A stretch of 64,000 nucleotides of DNA, taken from Bacilli bacterium (GTDB taxonomy: Bacteria > Bacillota_I > Bacilli_A > ML615J-28 > CAG-313). Made by a program: the position numbers and the translations under genes. The stretch lies in assembly GCA_017501465.1 (NCBI GenBank), contig JAFVWY010000018.1, forward strand, positions 141,829 through 205,828. Reading direction: 5' to 3'. A model generated the notes under the pieces. That model ran no database searches, was not told the DNA's origin, and was given only the letters and a program-made list of their open reading frames with translations. Below are positions 1 through 7,689 of this stretch, piece after piece; the stretch's first letter is position 1; each line of letters begins with the position of its first letter.

Positions 1-30
1 CTTATCGACATCACATTTTAGTTTTGGCAT
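1..30 (-). CDS. 5' end of a small minus-strand gene (possible DUF1540 protein), partial
   Basis: Only the first ten codons lie in the window, reading MPKLKCDVDK. A perfect GGAGGT ribosome site sits on the minus strand at 36-42, five bases before the ATG. A minus-strand TATAAT at 78-83 could be its -10. The start resembles small DUF1540-type metal-binding proteins, which begin with a short basic stretch then CxV, but ten residues cannot prove this. It is divergent from the tRNA operon. Confidence 0.55.
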   Translation of the reverse strand, partial: MPKLKCDVDK

Positions 31-121
31 ATTTTACCTCCCATTGTCTATAATTATTATGTCCTGTTAGCTTATAAATTATACACACTAAATTATTAAA
101 TATTTTTTACTATGTAATTAG

Positions 122-150
122 TTGACTTTTTAATAAAAATGTTATACAAT
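122..150 (+). promoter_or_regulatory. SigA-type promoter of the tRNA pair
   Basis: TTGACT at 122-127, a 17-base spacer and TACAAT at 145-150, placing the transcript start about five bases before the first tRNA. It is one of only two near-consensus -35/-10 promoters I found in the window. Confidence 0.8.
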
Positions 151-161
151 ATAAAGGCAAT

Positions 162-252
162 GGAGCAGTACTCAAGAGGCTGAAGAGGTGCCCCTGCTAA
201 GGGCATAGACTGGGAAACTGGTGCAAGGGTTCAAATCCCTTCTGCTCCGCCA
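162..252 (+). tRNA. tRNA-Ser (anticodon GCU)
   Basis: The 7-bp acceptor stem pairs GGAGCAG (162-168) with CTGCTCC (242-248), followed by discriminator G and encoded CCA. The anticodon stem TGCCC/GGGCA encloses loop CTGCTAA with anticodon GCT, which reads AGC/AGU. The long variable arm is the class II form expected for serine, and the T-arm carries GGTTCAAATCC. Confidence 0.97.
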
Positions 253-256
253 TTGT

Positions 257-333
257 GGTCCGTTGGAGAAGTGGCTTAACTCACATGCCTTTCACGCATG
301 CATTCACGAGTTCGAATCTCGTACGGATCACCA
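257..333 (+). tRNA. tRNA-Glu (anticodon UUC)
   Basis: Acceptor GGTCCGT (257-263) pairs with ACGGATC (323-329, one G-U), then discriminator A and encoded CCA. Anticodon stem CATGC/GCATG encloses CTTTCAC, anticodon TTC. The T-arm ACGAG-TTCGAAT-CTCGT is perfect. It lies four bases after tRNA-Ser, so both are cotranscribed. Confidence 0.97.
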
Positions 334-348
334 TTATCGTTAATGATA

Positions 349-376
349 GTCGATACAATTAGGTATCGGCTTTTTT
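349..376 (+). terminator. Terminator of the tRNA operon
   Basis: An 8-bp stem (GTCGATAC with GTATCGGC, one G-U pair) around a six-base loop, followed directly by a run of six T. Confidence 0.85.
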
Positions 377-493
377 CTTTGTTTTGGCAGGGTAAAGGTC
401 TTAGTATTAGACACATTTAGGAAATTTGTGAGTTCATTAAAGGGTATGACATTATTTATTCAATAATATAAATAAAGCAAATAATGTACAAGT

Positions 494-535
494 GTGCAAA
501 TTTACGAGTATTTATATTTTTGTTATAATTTGCAC
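494..535. promoter_or_regulatory. Inverted repeat spanning an extended -10 element
   Basis: GTGCAAATT (494-502) and AATTTGCAC (527-535) form a perfect 9-bp inverted repeat. Its right arm overlaps an extended -10 (TGTTATAAT, 521-529). This geometry fits an operator, but no intact gene follows for 420 bases, so it may be left over from a lost gene. The rest of 380-640 shows nothing I can assign. Confidence 0.35.
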
Positions 536-639
536 TAAGTTTTTCTTTAACATTTATGATATTCTTATTATATAATATTTTTGTGACTAAATATGATATG
601 AGATATAAAAAATAGAAAATAACTTGATAAAATCAGTTT

Positions 640-833
640 ATTTGATGAACGAGCTCAAATTGTGCAATATCAAAGATTAAAACTATAACTTTATCTTAAC
701 TGACAAAAGATATAAAAGACTATATCAATAAAAATTAGGGTGATATTAAAACTTGGTTAACAGTTCAAATTGAAATAACAATTAATCTTTTAAAAAATAA
801 GGGAACCATCCAACTCAGCCTATATGACTAGGA
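640..833 (+). pseudogene. Decayed coding remnant, family unknown
   Basis: A degraded reading frame with stops and shifts. Its last clean stretch is about 30 codons, from GDIKTWLTVQ to TIQLSLYD and a TAG at about 831. Just upstream another frame reads FDERAQIVQYQRLKL. The continuous protein-like composition suggests the 3' end of an old gene. I do not recognise the family. A weak 4-bp hairpin with a T run follows at 819-840. Confidence 0.3.
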
Positions 834-871
834 TTTTTTTGTTTGTTTTGGTAGAAAATATAATCTTTGTA

Positions 872-880
872 TGATATAAT
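872..880 (+). promoter_or_regulatory. Extended -10 promoter of the helicase operon
   Basis: TGATATAAT, with no good -35. Because transcription would begin near 887, the upstream in-frame ATG codons at 867 and 891 cannot be normal starts. This supports the start at 954. Confidence 0.6.
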
Positions 881-953
881 TTATAAAAATATGTTTAAGT
901 CAATTAATATTAAAAACTTGTATTTTTCGCATACGAAGAAAGGTATTTTTATC

Positions 954-3900
954 ATGGCTCCAATTAATAAAATTTCCATATTAAAAAAGCAAATTTATGA
1001 ATATATATATAATAGAAATGAAGATGTATATATAAAAATACAATCATTATATGAACTATTTGTTAAAGAATATATTTTAAATCAAGGGACTTTGTTGATT
1101 CCTAAAGAAAACACCTATAATTTATTGGATTTATATATTCCACAGTTTATGGATGAAAAGACATCATATTCAAAAAAGGACGTTTTAGAAAATTTTTCTA
1201 AAGTTAATGCAAAAGCAAATGAAATAAAACATTATACTGTTAATGATAATATTCCTTCCTATGACATAAAATTAATAGATAAGTCGTTAAAAGTATTCAA
1301 TACAATGGTAAAAAATGTGCTGGTTAAAAACGAGAACTTCTGGAGTCTAGATTTAGAAATGATAGATATCGGTAATGTTCATATCTATGAAAGCAAGTAT
1401 TCTAGATTTTATAAAGAAGATAAACCTAAAGAAAAAGCACCACTAAGTAGAGGTCTTGTCTTTTGTGGTACAAGCAATCGGGATTACGGTTTTCAAATAA
1501 AAGGAAGATTTGATAGCGAATGTAGTCATGAATATCGAAGCATTTATGCAATAATCCATAATATTTTACTTAAAAGTAGAGTTTACAGGAAAGATAACAT
1601 TGTAAAAAAATACGAGGATAAAATTAAAAGAGAAGTAAATGTATTTTATTTTTATCGCTATGTTTTAATACTTTTAAGCATTATCAGATATGGCAATTTC
1701 GTTAATAAATTGGTTGTTATGGGCTTGGATAATAAAGATGATGAATTGAATTGTGCTATATATTATATAAATTATCTATTTACTATACTTGGTGAATTAG
1801 TTTCTATCCAGACAAGTGGAATAGAAATAATTAACCGAGTTGATAATGAGTCGATTTCAATTTCTGCAGATAATAACACAAATGCTTCATACTATGTGAT
1901 TGATATAATAAATGATTTAGGTGAGAATAGAAATTTATGGATTTCAAATAACCTAAAATATAATATTGATTTGTATAAGCATAACGTTTTACTTACAGAG
2001 TTGTTGGAGTTGCTTTTTTCATATAAAACATTTAAAGAGGGGCAGTTAGAAGCCATTACAGCATTATTAAATGGTGATTCAAATAATATAGTTGTGATGC
2101 CTACTAGTGCTGGGAAATCATTAATATATTATTTTATTACATATTTGCAACCTTCACCTAGTTTAATTATAGAACCCACAGATATATTAATGAAGGATCA
2201 AAAAAGAAATCTAAACGACCTACATAACATTGATGATTGTGAAGTTTATTATCATAAAAGCGATTCTGTAATTGGAATTAACCATAAACTTAATTATCTG
2301 ACGCCTAAAGTATTACAAGAAAGAAATCAAGTTTTATCATTAATACCTTATAATATTAAAGGCATGTTTTCGTATGTTATTTTAGACGAAGTTCATACAA
2401 TAAGTAATTGGAGTCATAATTTTAGACCAGATTATTTAATGTTGTCATTTAATTTATCAACTTTTTTAGATAACGTTAAACAAATTGGCTTTACTGCAAC
2501 AGCAAATTATAGGGTAATTAAAGATTTGACTTTTCAAATGAAAATTAATTATAAAAATATTATACTTCCAATGGAATTAAAAAATAATAATATAGATTTT
2601 AAGTTTAATCCAGTTGGGGAGGAAGAATTATTTGTTCAGTATTTTAAAGACGTATCTAAAGAGATGTCTACTTTGGATAACAAAATGATTGTTTTTACTA
2701 AATCAGATGACATAAACAAGCATATTAAATTGAATTCAGGAGAATTGCTGAAATATGACATTGATGTATTATGTGAATCTGATGAAAATTCTTATAGTGG
2801 ATTTATTACAGGAAGAAAGAGCATTTTATTATCGGAAAGCGATATGGGTATTGGTTTAAATATTCCCAATGTTAATTATATTTATCATTATGGGTTGCCT
2901 ATTTCAAAAGCTAAATTCGTACAAGAAATAGGAAGGGCTGGAAGACAACAAAAAAGAGCCTTAGCATATATATCTTATATCGAAAGAAATGAATTAAAGA
3001 ATGAGGATTTAAAACTTTTAGACTTTAATACTGATATTGATGAAATAATGGATATTATTTCAATATCAAATTCAGATGTAGCATTAACTTTTAAAAAAAT
3101 AGTAGGACATTTAGATCATTATGCTATTATGGCAAAGAGGATTAAAGATATATACACCATCATTAAAGAAAACGCAGAAAGTGCTCGCTGTAAATTAAAA
3201 TTTCCAATTAATAAGTACAATCAGTTACAAATAGAAGTGTGCTTATATTTTTTAGTTAAAATTGGTGTGCTTTATAATTGGTACTTTGTAGATAATCCTG
3301 ATGATGGCAACAGAGTTTATGATGTAGAAATCTCAGAAGAATTTGAGATAAAAAATATATCATTTTGTCGTAAAAAAAGTATTGAATATATTTTGCTTTT
3401 TGGTAATTCTAAAGATGCAATATTTAAAATAGAAAGTTCATTAACAATAGGGGAAATAATCTATCATATTTTAGAGTGGTATTATAATCAATTTATGATG
3501 TACCATAGAGAACAAATAGTTAATATGTACGAATTTTTAGAAGTTTCTCACCAAAACTCTTACTCAAATGATGTAGTTGTTGACGCTTTGTTTGAATACT
3601 TTTCTTTGACTGCTTCTAATATAGATGAAGATATTATTAGTTATCTTGATAAGGCAAGGGTTAAGACCCAAGAGAAAATTGGTGAAATTAAAGAAAACAG
3701 AAAAACAGCATTTGAAAAATTAGTTAACCTTGATGAAGCTTTTGATTCCTCTAATATATATATTAATTTAATACATAGTATTGTATTGGATAATTATACA
3801 AGTGCACAAAACACAAAAATGGAAAAATACTTAGAAGCAAAATATGATTCTCGTGTTGATTTTTGTATCTTAATTTATAATTTGCTAAAAAAATCTGTAT

Positions 3901-4160
3901 TTAATATATCTAGATTGATAAGAATTATAGATAACTTATCAGGTGATGAAAATGATCTTATGTTGTTAGTTGAAGCAATTGGTAGTATATATAGTAAAAT
4001 ATCTAAGATTGATGATAAAGTTTTAGTGTTAGATGCATTAAAAAAATGTGTCAATTCTATGTCATATATTGCTGATGTAATATACGCAAAAAATAACAAA
4101 GATTTTGCTTATTATTATATGTTGTCAAAAGAAGTAAATATTAGAATGGAGGAAATATAA
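954..4160 (+). CDS. RecQ-like DEAD/DEVH-box helicase, candidate defence protein
   Basis: A protein of about 1,068 residues with a central superfamily 2 helicase core. Walker A (PTSAGKS) is near residue 383, DEVH near 478, the TATA of motif III near 512, and the arginine-finger motif IGRAGRQ near 660. This order and the GRAGR form are typical of RecQ-like helicases. About 380 residues precede the core and 400 follow it; I recognise no domain in either, and no HRDC is obvious. The start at 954 follows AAAGG and lies after the promoter. The stop is immediately followed by the ATG of a coiled-coil membrane protein, so the two form an operon. RecQ itself is shorter; the long flanks and island setting suggest a phage-defence helicase. 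The core is certain, the role inferred. Confidence 0.8.
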   Translation: MAPINKISILKKQIYEYIYNRNEDVYIKIQSLYELFVKEYILNQGTLLIPKENTYNLLDLYIPQFMDEKTSYSKKDVLENFSKVNAKANEIKHYTVNDNIPSYDIKLIDKSLKVFNTMVKNVLVKNENFWSLDLEMIDIGNVHIYESKYSRFYKEDKPKEKAPLSRGLVFCGTSNRDYGFQIKGRFDSECSHEYRSIYAIIHNILLKSRVYRKDNIVKKYEDKIKREVNVFYFYRYVLILLSIIRYGNFVNKLVVMGLDNKDDELNCAIYYINYLFTILGELVSIQTSGIEIINRVDNESISISADNNTNASYYVIDIINDLGENRNLWISNNLKYNIDLYKHNVLLTELLELLFSYKTFKEGQLEAITALLNGDSNNIVVMPTSAGKSLIYYFITYLQPSPSLIIEPTDILMKDQKRNLNDLHNIDDCEVYYHKSDSVIGINHKLNYLTPKVLQERNQVLSLIPYNIKGMFSYVILDEVHTISNWSHNFRPDYLMLSFNLSTFLDNVKQIGFTATANYRVIKDLTFQMKINYKNIILPMELKNNNIDFKFNPVGEEELFVQYFKDVSKEMSTLDNKMIVFTKSDDINKHIKLNSGELLKYDIDVLCESDENSYSGFITGRKSILLSESDMGIGLNIPNVNYIYHYGLPISKAKFVQEIGRAGRQQKRALAYISYIERNELKNEDLKLLDFNTDIDEIMDIISISNSDVALTFKKIVGHLDHYAIMAKRIKDIYTIIKENAESARCKLKFPINKYNQLQIEVCLYFLVKIGVLYNWYFVDNPDDGNRVYDVEISEEFEIKNISFCRKKSIEYILLFGNSKDAIFKIESSLTIGEIIYHILEWYYNQFMMYHREQIVNMYEFLEVSHQNSYSNDVVVDALFEYFSLTASNIDEDIISYLDKARVKTQEKIGEIKENRKTAFEKLVNLDEAFDSSNIYINLIHSIVLDNYTSAQNTKMEKYLEAKYDSRVDFCILIYNLLKKSVFNISRLIRIIDNLSGDENDLMLLVEAIGSIYSKISKIDDKVLVLDALKKCVNSMSYIADVIYAKNNKDFAYYYMLSKEVNIRMEEI

Positions 4161-4670
4161 ATGAATGAATTTGAAGAATTAACCCAACAAATAGAAAAAT
4201 TTAAAAGCAATATGAATTCGGTGTCTAGTATAAAAGAAAGTTTAACAAAAATTTTAGAAGTATTAAGCACATATGAAAAAAAACTAATTGAAATATCATT
4301 GAAGTATGAAGACATAAGAACAGATATTAGAAGCGATGTAGGGACTTCACTATTAGATACGCAAAAAGAATATTTAAAAAGTATTAGTGAATTTAAAGCT
4401 GATGTGAAACTTTGCTTGGAGGATATTTCAAAAAGAAATCTAGATGAAATTCTTAAAAAGTGTGAACAAATAAATACCAATTTACATGCTCAAACTATAA
4501 ATTTTGAGAAAAACTTAAAATTATTAGAAGCTAAAGTTAATACTAATAGAGAAACATTAAATAATATTATTGTTGAAAATAATATTAAGCAAAACAAATA
4601 TAATAAATTAATTGTTGTATTATTATCCGTAGTAATAATTCTATTAGTTTTAGTGCTAATTTTAAATTAG
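4161..4670 (+). CDS. Coiled-coil protein with C-terminal membrane anchor
   Basis: 169 residues. Residues about 1-145 are charged and heptad-like (long helices rich in E, K, L, I), and about 148-168 form one hydrophobic helix (LIVVLLSVVIILLVLVLIL) ending the protein. This is a tail-anchored coiled-coil architecture without a signal peptide, so the bulk would face the cytoplasm. The ATG follows the helicase stop with no gap, and a GGAGG lies inside the helicase 3' end, so translation is probably coupled. A membrane partner beside a helicase suggests either a membrane-tethered sensor or a pore-forming effector, but no motif decides. Nothing downstream shares the transcript, because a new promoter follows. 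Confidence 0.75.
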   Translation: MNEFEELTQQIEKFKSNMNSVSSIKESLTKILEVLSTYEKKLIEISLKYEDIRTDIRSDVGTSLLDTQKEYLKSISEFKADVKLCLEDISKRNLDEILKKCEQINTNLHAQTINFEKNLKLLEAKVNTNRETLNNIIVENNIKQNKYNKLIVVLLSVVIILLVLVLILN

Positions 4671-4684
4671 AATTTATTTTGTTT

Positions 4685-4714
4685 TTGTCTTTTAATTTTT
4701 ATCTATGCTAATAT
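4685..4714 (+). promoter_or_regulatory. Possible promoter of a small RNA
   Basis: TTGTCT (4685-4690), an 18-base spacer and TAATAT (4709-4714). It points at a non-coding stretch that ends in a strong terminator. Confidence 0.4.
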
Positions 4715-4720
4715 TTACTC

Positions 4721-4867
4721 TAGCAGTTTATGAATGGTCCTAGATTACTCTAAGTTATGGTGTTGCACCGCATTCAAGTACCTATGGGCGGTAATAGATA
4801 GCTGTACGTAGATTATGGCAATTAATCAGGTGAGACTCCCACCCGATGAAAGTGGAGTCCTTTTTAT
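4721..4867 (+). ncRNA. Candidate structured small RNA with its own terminator
   Basis: About 145 bases between the coiled-coil gene and the next promoter, with no ORF. It is visibly richer in G and C than its surroundings and holds several complementary pairs, including GGTG/CACC near 4760-4771 and ACCGC/GCGGT around 4770-4795. It ends in a hairpin pairing GACTCCCAC (4834-4842) with GTGGAGTC (4852-4859, one bulge) plus a T run. The downstream gene has its own promoter, so this looks like an independent RNA rather than a leader. It matches no RNA family I can name, and the T-box and SAM signatures are not present in full. Confidence 0.45.
4834..4866 (+). terminator. Strong terminator of the candidate small RNA
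   Basis: GACTCCCAC and GTGGAGTC pair around a nine-base loop with one bulged C, followed by CTTTTTA. Confidence 0.75.
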
Positions 4868-4908
4868 TGTTTTAATATGCGCAAACAGTTGAAATTTTGA
4901 TAATTTTG

Positions 4909-4917
4909 TGATATAAT
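4909..4917 (+). promoter_or_regulatory. Extended -10 promoter
   Basis: TGATATAAT located 76 bases before the ATG at 4993. The leader contains a small hairpin (GTTAG...TTAAC) near 4927-4945. Confidence 0.55.
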
Positions 4918-4992
4918 ATTTTACGATGTTAGTTCCTTTATTAACATGTCAGGTCACACAGGATGTGGCACTTATTAATGGAGGAAAGAAAA

Positions 4993-5670
4993 ATGAAAAC
5001 AAAAGAAGAATTACTTAAGAAGTACGAAGGAACAGAATTTTACGATTGCATTAATGTTCACTATGGAAGTAAAGAATCGTTCCAAGATTATGATGGTGGT
5101 CTTTTAAATTTTGATGAGAATGCTATGAAGGATATTGTGGGTGCTGAAAAGCTAACGTATCCAGATTTCATTGATATTCAAATACAAACTGGGAAGAATT
5201 ACCGTGGCGGTTTTATGCTTTGCTATTATTATTGTCCTATGGGATTTAAAGGTGAAGTTGAGAAGTTCGGTAAAGGAAGAATATGTTTTAGTAGAATTTT
5301 CATTGATGGAATGTATCCTGATGGGGTTTGGTTTGTAGATAAAGAAGAACATGTATGGATGTCAATTAAAGGGTTTGAAGATTTGAAAGTTGGAGACTGC
5401 GTTTCATTCTTTGCTGAACCATACCGTTATATCAAAACTGGTGATGGGAAGAAGCATGATTTTGGTTTAAGAAAGCCAACTCAAATTAAGAAGATAGAAA
5501 AATATGATCTACCAACAGACGATGATTTATTAATGCAAAATATAAATCAAATAATTTGTGAAAGTTGTTATTTGAATGAACAATGTAGCAGAATGAATTG
5601 TATAAGAAATCAAAGAGAACTGAAAGAACTTCGCAAGAGTATGATGAAGTTTTTAAAAGATAAAAAATAG
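4993..5670 (+). CDS. Hypothetical protein with a C-terminal cysteine cluster
   Basis: 225 residues from the ATG at 4993, chosen because GGAGGAAAG lies just upstream; an in-frame ATG at 4963 has no ribosome site. The body is a mixed alpha/beta, aromatic-rich soluble domain. Near the C-terminus four cysteines fall in the pattern CxxCx6CxxxxC (CESCYLNEQCSRMNC), which suggests a zinc or Fe-S site, followed by a basic helix. No family is recognised. It has its own promoter and terminator, so it is monocistronic. A nucleic-acid-binding role is possible from the Cys cluster and basic tail, but this is a guess. Confidence 0.65.
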   Translation: MKTKEELLKKYEGTEFYDCINVHYGSKESFQDYDGGLLNFDENAMKDIVGAEKLTYPDFIDIQIQTGKNYRGGFMLCYYYCPMGFKGEVEKFGKGRICFSRIFIDGMYPDGVWFVDKEEHVWMSIKGFEDLKVGDCVSFFAEPYRYIKTGDGKKHDFGLRKPTQIKKIEKYDLPTDDDLLMQNINQIICESCYLNEQCSRMNCIRNQRELKELRKSMMKFLKDKK

Positions 5671-5782
5671 GGGTATGCAAAACGCAACAATTTAACGATT
5701 ACCCCAATAATTTAAGATTACAAGGTTTAGGGTATGCAATTGTATTAAAATTGTGTAACGTTGCCATTTTTTGAAATTTATA

Positions 5783-5808
5783 GGTCTTCTTAAAAGAGGA
5801 TCTTTTTT
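5783..5808 (+). terminator. Terminator after the Cys-cluster gene
   Basis: GGTCTTCT (5783-5790) pairs fully, with two G-U pairs, with AGAGGATC (5795-5802), then a T run. Between the gene and this hairpin are two loose direct copies of GGGTATGCA (about 5681 and 5729) of unknown meaning. Confidence 0.75.
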
Positions 5809-5985
5809 ATTTTTATAGGATATTTTAGCTAGTTTTAGTTAGAATTCCTTATTGTTTTATAAATTTATGAAACGTTTAGATTTAAAGACTCGGCGAGACT
5901 GACCACGGACTCGAACCTACAAGAGATAATGGTGAAAATTAAATTAGTTTTAGTATATAATCTACGTGTGAAAGGAGTGGTATTG

Positions 5986-6305
5986 ATGAATTTTAATAAT
6001 ATTAAATTTATAGGTACTGTTAGAAGTTATCAACAAAGAATATTAGATTGAGCTGATTTATACTTGTCTATGGTAACATTAATATTGTTGCTGCTCCTGG
6101 TAGTGGTAAAACTATATTAGGTTTTGAACTTATTAGAAGATTAGGAAATCCATATATTATTTTATCTCCTACAACTACTATAAGAGAACAATGGGGTGAA
6201 AGATTTAATGAATCCTTTTTATCCAATGGTATTAATATAGATGAGTATGTTAATGATGATAATTGGAACTATTATTGTTGTTATAGATACTCTAAAACCA
6301 AATGA
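5986..6305 (+). pseudogene. Truncated SF2 helicase remnant
   Basis: It starts with a good ribosome site (AAAGGAGTGG) and ATG, and reads a short N-terminus ending QQRILD, then a TGA at 6049. After a frameshift it continues with INIVAAPGSGKTILGFELI, a Walker A, and SPTTTIREQWGERF, motif Ia. This is the beginning of a DEAD/DEAH helicase of the large superfamily 2 type often found in RM and defence loci. It then runs out at TGA 6303-6305 with no DExH box. Stop, frameshift and 3' truncation show it is dead. Confidence 0.7.
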
Positions 6306-6388
6306 AAACTAAAAAAATTCAAAAAAACTTAAGTTAAATATCACTTATTAATTTTAATTTTTAAATAAATTTTAACTAAATTGAAAAA

Positions 6389-6418
6389 AAGTGTCAAAAT
6401 TTGGCACTTTTTTTTATT
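6389..6418 (+). terminator. Terminator-like hairpin
   Basis: AAGTGTCAAA and TTTGGCACTT form a near-perfect 10-bp stem followed by a long T run. The GTGTC/GGCAC arm is reminiscent of the palindromic repeats near 33.5-34.0 kb. Confidence 0.7.
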
Positions 6419-6477
6419 TTTTTCGTATATATGTGTGAGGTGAGTAAAAGTATTCAACCTCCTCATTTTTTATAATT

Positions 6478-6514
6478 GTATACTGTAGCTAATAATCCCC
6501 TTGTTACAGTATAC
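6478..6514. repeat. Perfect 10-bp inverted repeat
   Basis: GTATACTGTA (6478-6487) and TACAGTATAC (6505-6514) flank 17 bases. It lies between two terminators and before a small ORF, so it could be an operator or an RNA hairpin. No T run follows. Confidence 0.5.
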
Positions 6515-6543
6515 GCAATGTAAAGTTTTTAATAAGGGATGTA

Positions 6544-6572
6544 GGGTATATTTTTTAGTATACCCTTTTTTT
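6544..6572 (+). terminator. Terminator or attenuator just before a small gene
   Basis: GGGTATA (6544-6550) pairs with TATACCC (6559-6565) and is followed by seven T. The small ORF begins 20 bases later, so this either ends an upstream transcript or attenuates the small gene. Confidence 0.75.
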
Positions 6573-6591
6573 GCTTTTTTTTAGGAGAGAT

Positions 6592-6876
6592 ATGGATTAT
6601 TTAAAATTATGTAAAAAAAGAAGAAACAAAAAAGAAATGAAGTTTTTTATTAAAGATGTAAAAAAACTAAGATATTTATATAAAAAAGGTTCATGTGATA
6701 ATATGTTAAAACATATATCAAACATTAAAACAAAATATCAAATTGAATCAAACTTTTGGAAGGATTTAAGTATTTCTAATCCTATTACTATAAAAGATTT
6801 CTATATTAATGCAGAACAACACTTAGAAAGAAAGAGTGTAGAGCTTTTATTGAAATATGGATTATTTAAAAAGTAG
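6592..6876 (+). CDS. Small basic hypothetical protein
   Basis: 94 residues, very lysine-rich at the N-terminus (a run such as KKRRNKKEMK), predicted all-helical, with no membrane segment. The start at 6592 follows AGGAGAG; the in-frame ATG seven codons earlier lies within the terminator tail. No family is recognised. The strongly basic character would suit nucleic-acid binding. It is bounded upstream by a terminator and downstream by about 170 bases in which I see no gene, so it stands alone. Confidence 0.5.
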   Translation: MDYLKLCKKRRNKKEMKFFIKDVKKLRYLYKKGSCDNMLKHISNIKTKYQIESNFWKDLSISNPITIKDFYINAEQHLERKSVELLLKYGLFKK

Positions 6877-7051
6877 GAATCATTTATTATTTTGTTTCCC
6901 TAAGACTATTTTTATTTAAATGCTAATAATTATATTTTAAGTTATATTATAAGAAATAAAGTGATTTTATTTTTTTAAAAAATTACTTAAATAAAATAAT
7001 ATATAAAAGTGTCTTATTAAATGTAAGATATCTTAATTGAACGAATTATTT

Positions 7052-7489
7052 ATGAACTTAGAAGAAAAATTAAAGCGCACATTAAGTAAAAATAAAATAG
7101 ATTTGGGATCTATTATTAATGATAAACCAAAAAACAAAAAAGATTCAATTTTAAATACTCTATTGTTTTTAGTTTGGTAATAACCTTTTTAGTAGTAGGT
7201 GTTTTGATTTTTAATAAACATGTAACTGTTAATTTTTCTAGACCAATATATAAAACTGAAATCGAAATTATGGATATGTATGAATATGTATTAGTCGTTA
7301 AAGGTAATGATAAAAAGTACAGTAAGACAAGGAATAATTTTCTTTATATGATATGGAAATAGTAGATTATATAAAAAAAGTGAAACTCTAGATACTAATC
7401 TTTTATCATTTTGTGGATATAATGTATATAATCATAATTATTTTAATAAATGGTTTAAAAATTGGATCTTAAAAACTAATCTTACATAA
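7052..7489 (+). pseudogene. Frameshifted small membrane protein gene
   Basis: The first frame from ATG 7052 gives MNLEEKLKRTL, a polar N-terminus, then IL NTLLFLVW and a stop. An overlapping frame (7174-7362) continues with a hydrophobic helix (VITFLVVGVLIF) and an extracytoplasmic-looking segment. A third frame carries CGYNVYNHNYFNKWFKNW to about 7489. Joined, they give a single-pass membrane protein broken by at least two frameshifts. The topology, a short cytoplasmic part then one helix then an outside domain, resembles anti-sigma-type or lipid-linked regulators, but no family is certain. Confidence 0.45.
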
Positions 7490-7614
7490 ATGGTGTATTT
7501 TTTTGGTATGCCCTTTTCGGTTATTTGTTTCACGGGAGTTTACACTTTTGTCTCTATGAGAAAAAGAGCAAAAGATGATGAAAATTCTGTGATGAGACAA
7601 CTTTAAATATTTGA

Positions 7615-7665
7615 ACAAATAATCAAAAATCACTGCTAAAAATTTGCAGTAAATTAGACATTTTT
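7615..7665. repeat. Degenerate copy of a palindromic island repeat
   Basis: It contains AATCAAAAATCA followed by an A/T-rich palindrome ending TAAATTAGACATTTTT. It aligns base for base over much of its length with the copy at 33,940-33,990, where AATCAAAAATCAGTGTCC leads to GTGAATTAGACACTTTT. It sits directly before the next operon. Confidence 0.45.
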
Positions 7666-7689
7666 AAAAAGTAATTAAGGAGGAAATAT

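Noticed and set aside
257-333. tRNA-Glu as the integration site of the whole island
   Set aside because: I found no copy of its 3' end elsewhere in the window and no integrase gene, so site-specific integration cannot be supported.
4750-4860. T-box or SAM riboswitch before the Cys-cluster gene
   Set aside because: Short look-alikes (GCACCGC, CCCGATGAAA) are present, but not the full conserved cores, and the next gene has a separate promoter after the terminator.
5880-5930. Minus-strand tRNA-like end (GGTTCGAGTCC) that could be an attachment site
   Set aside because: The bases around the TTCGA loop cannot form a T-stem or acceptor stem, and it does not match the 3' end of the tRNA-Ser or tRNA-Glu here.
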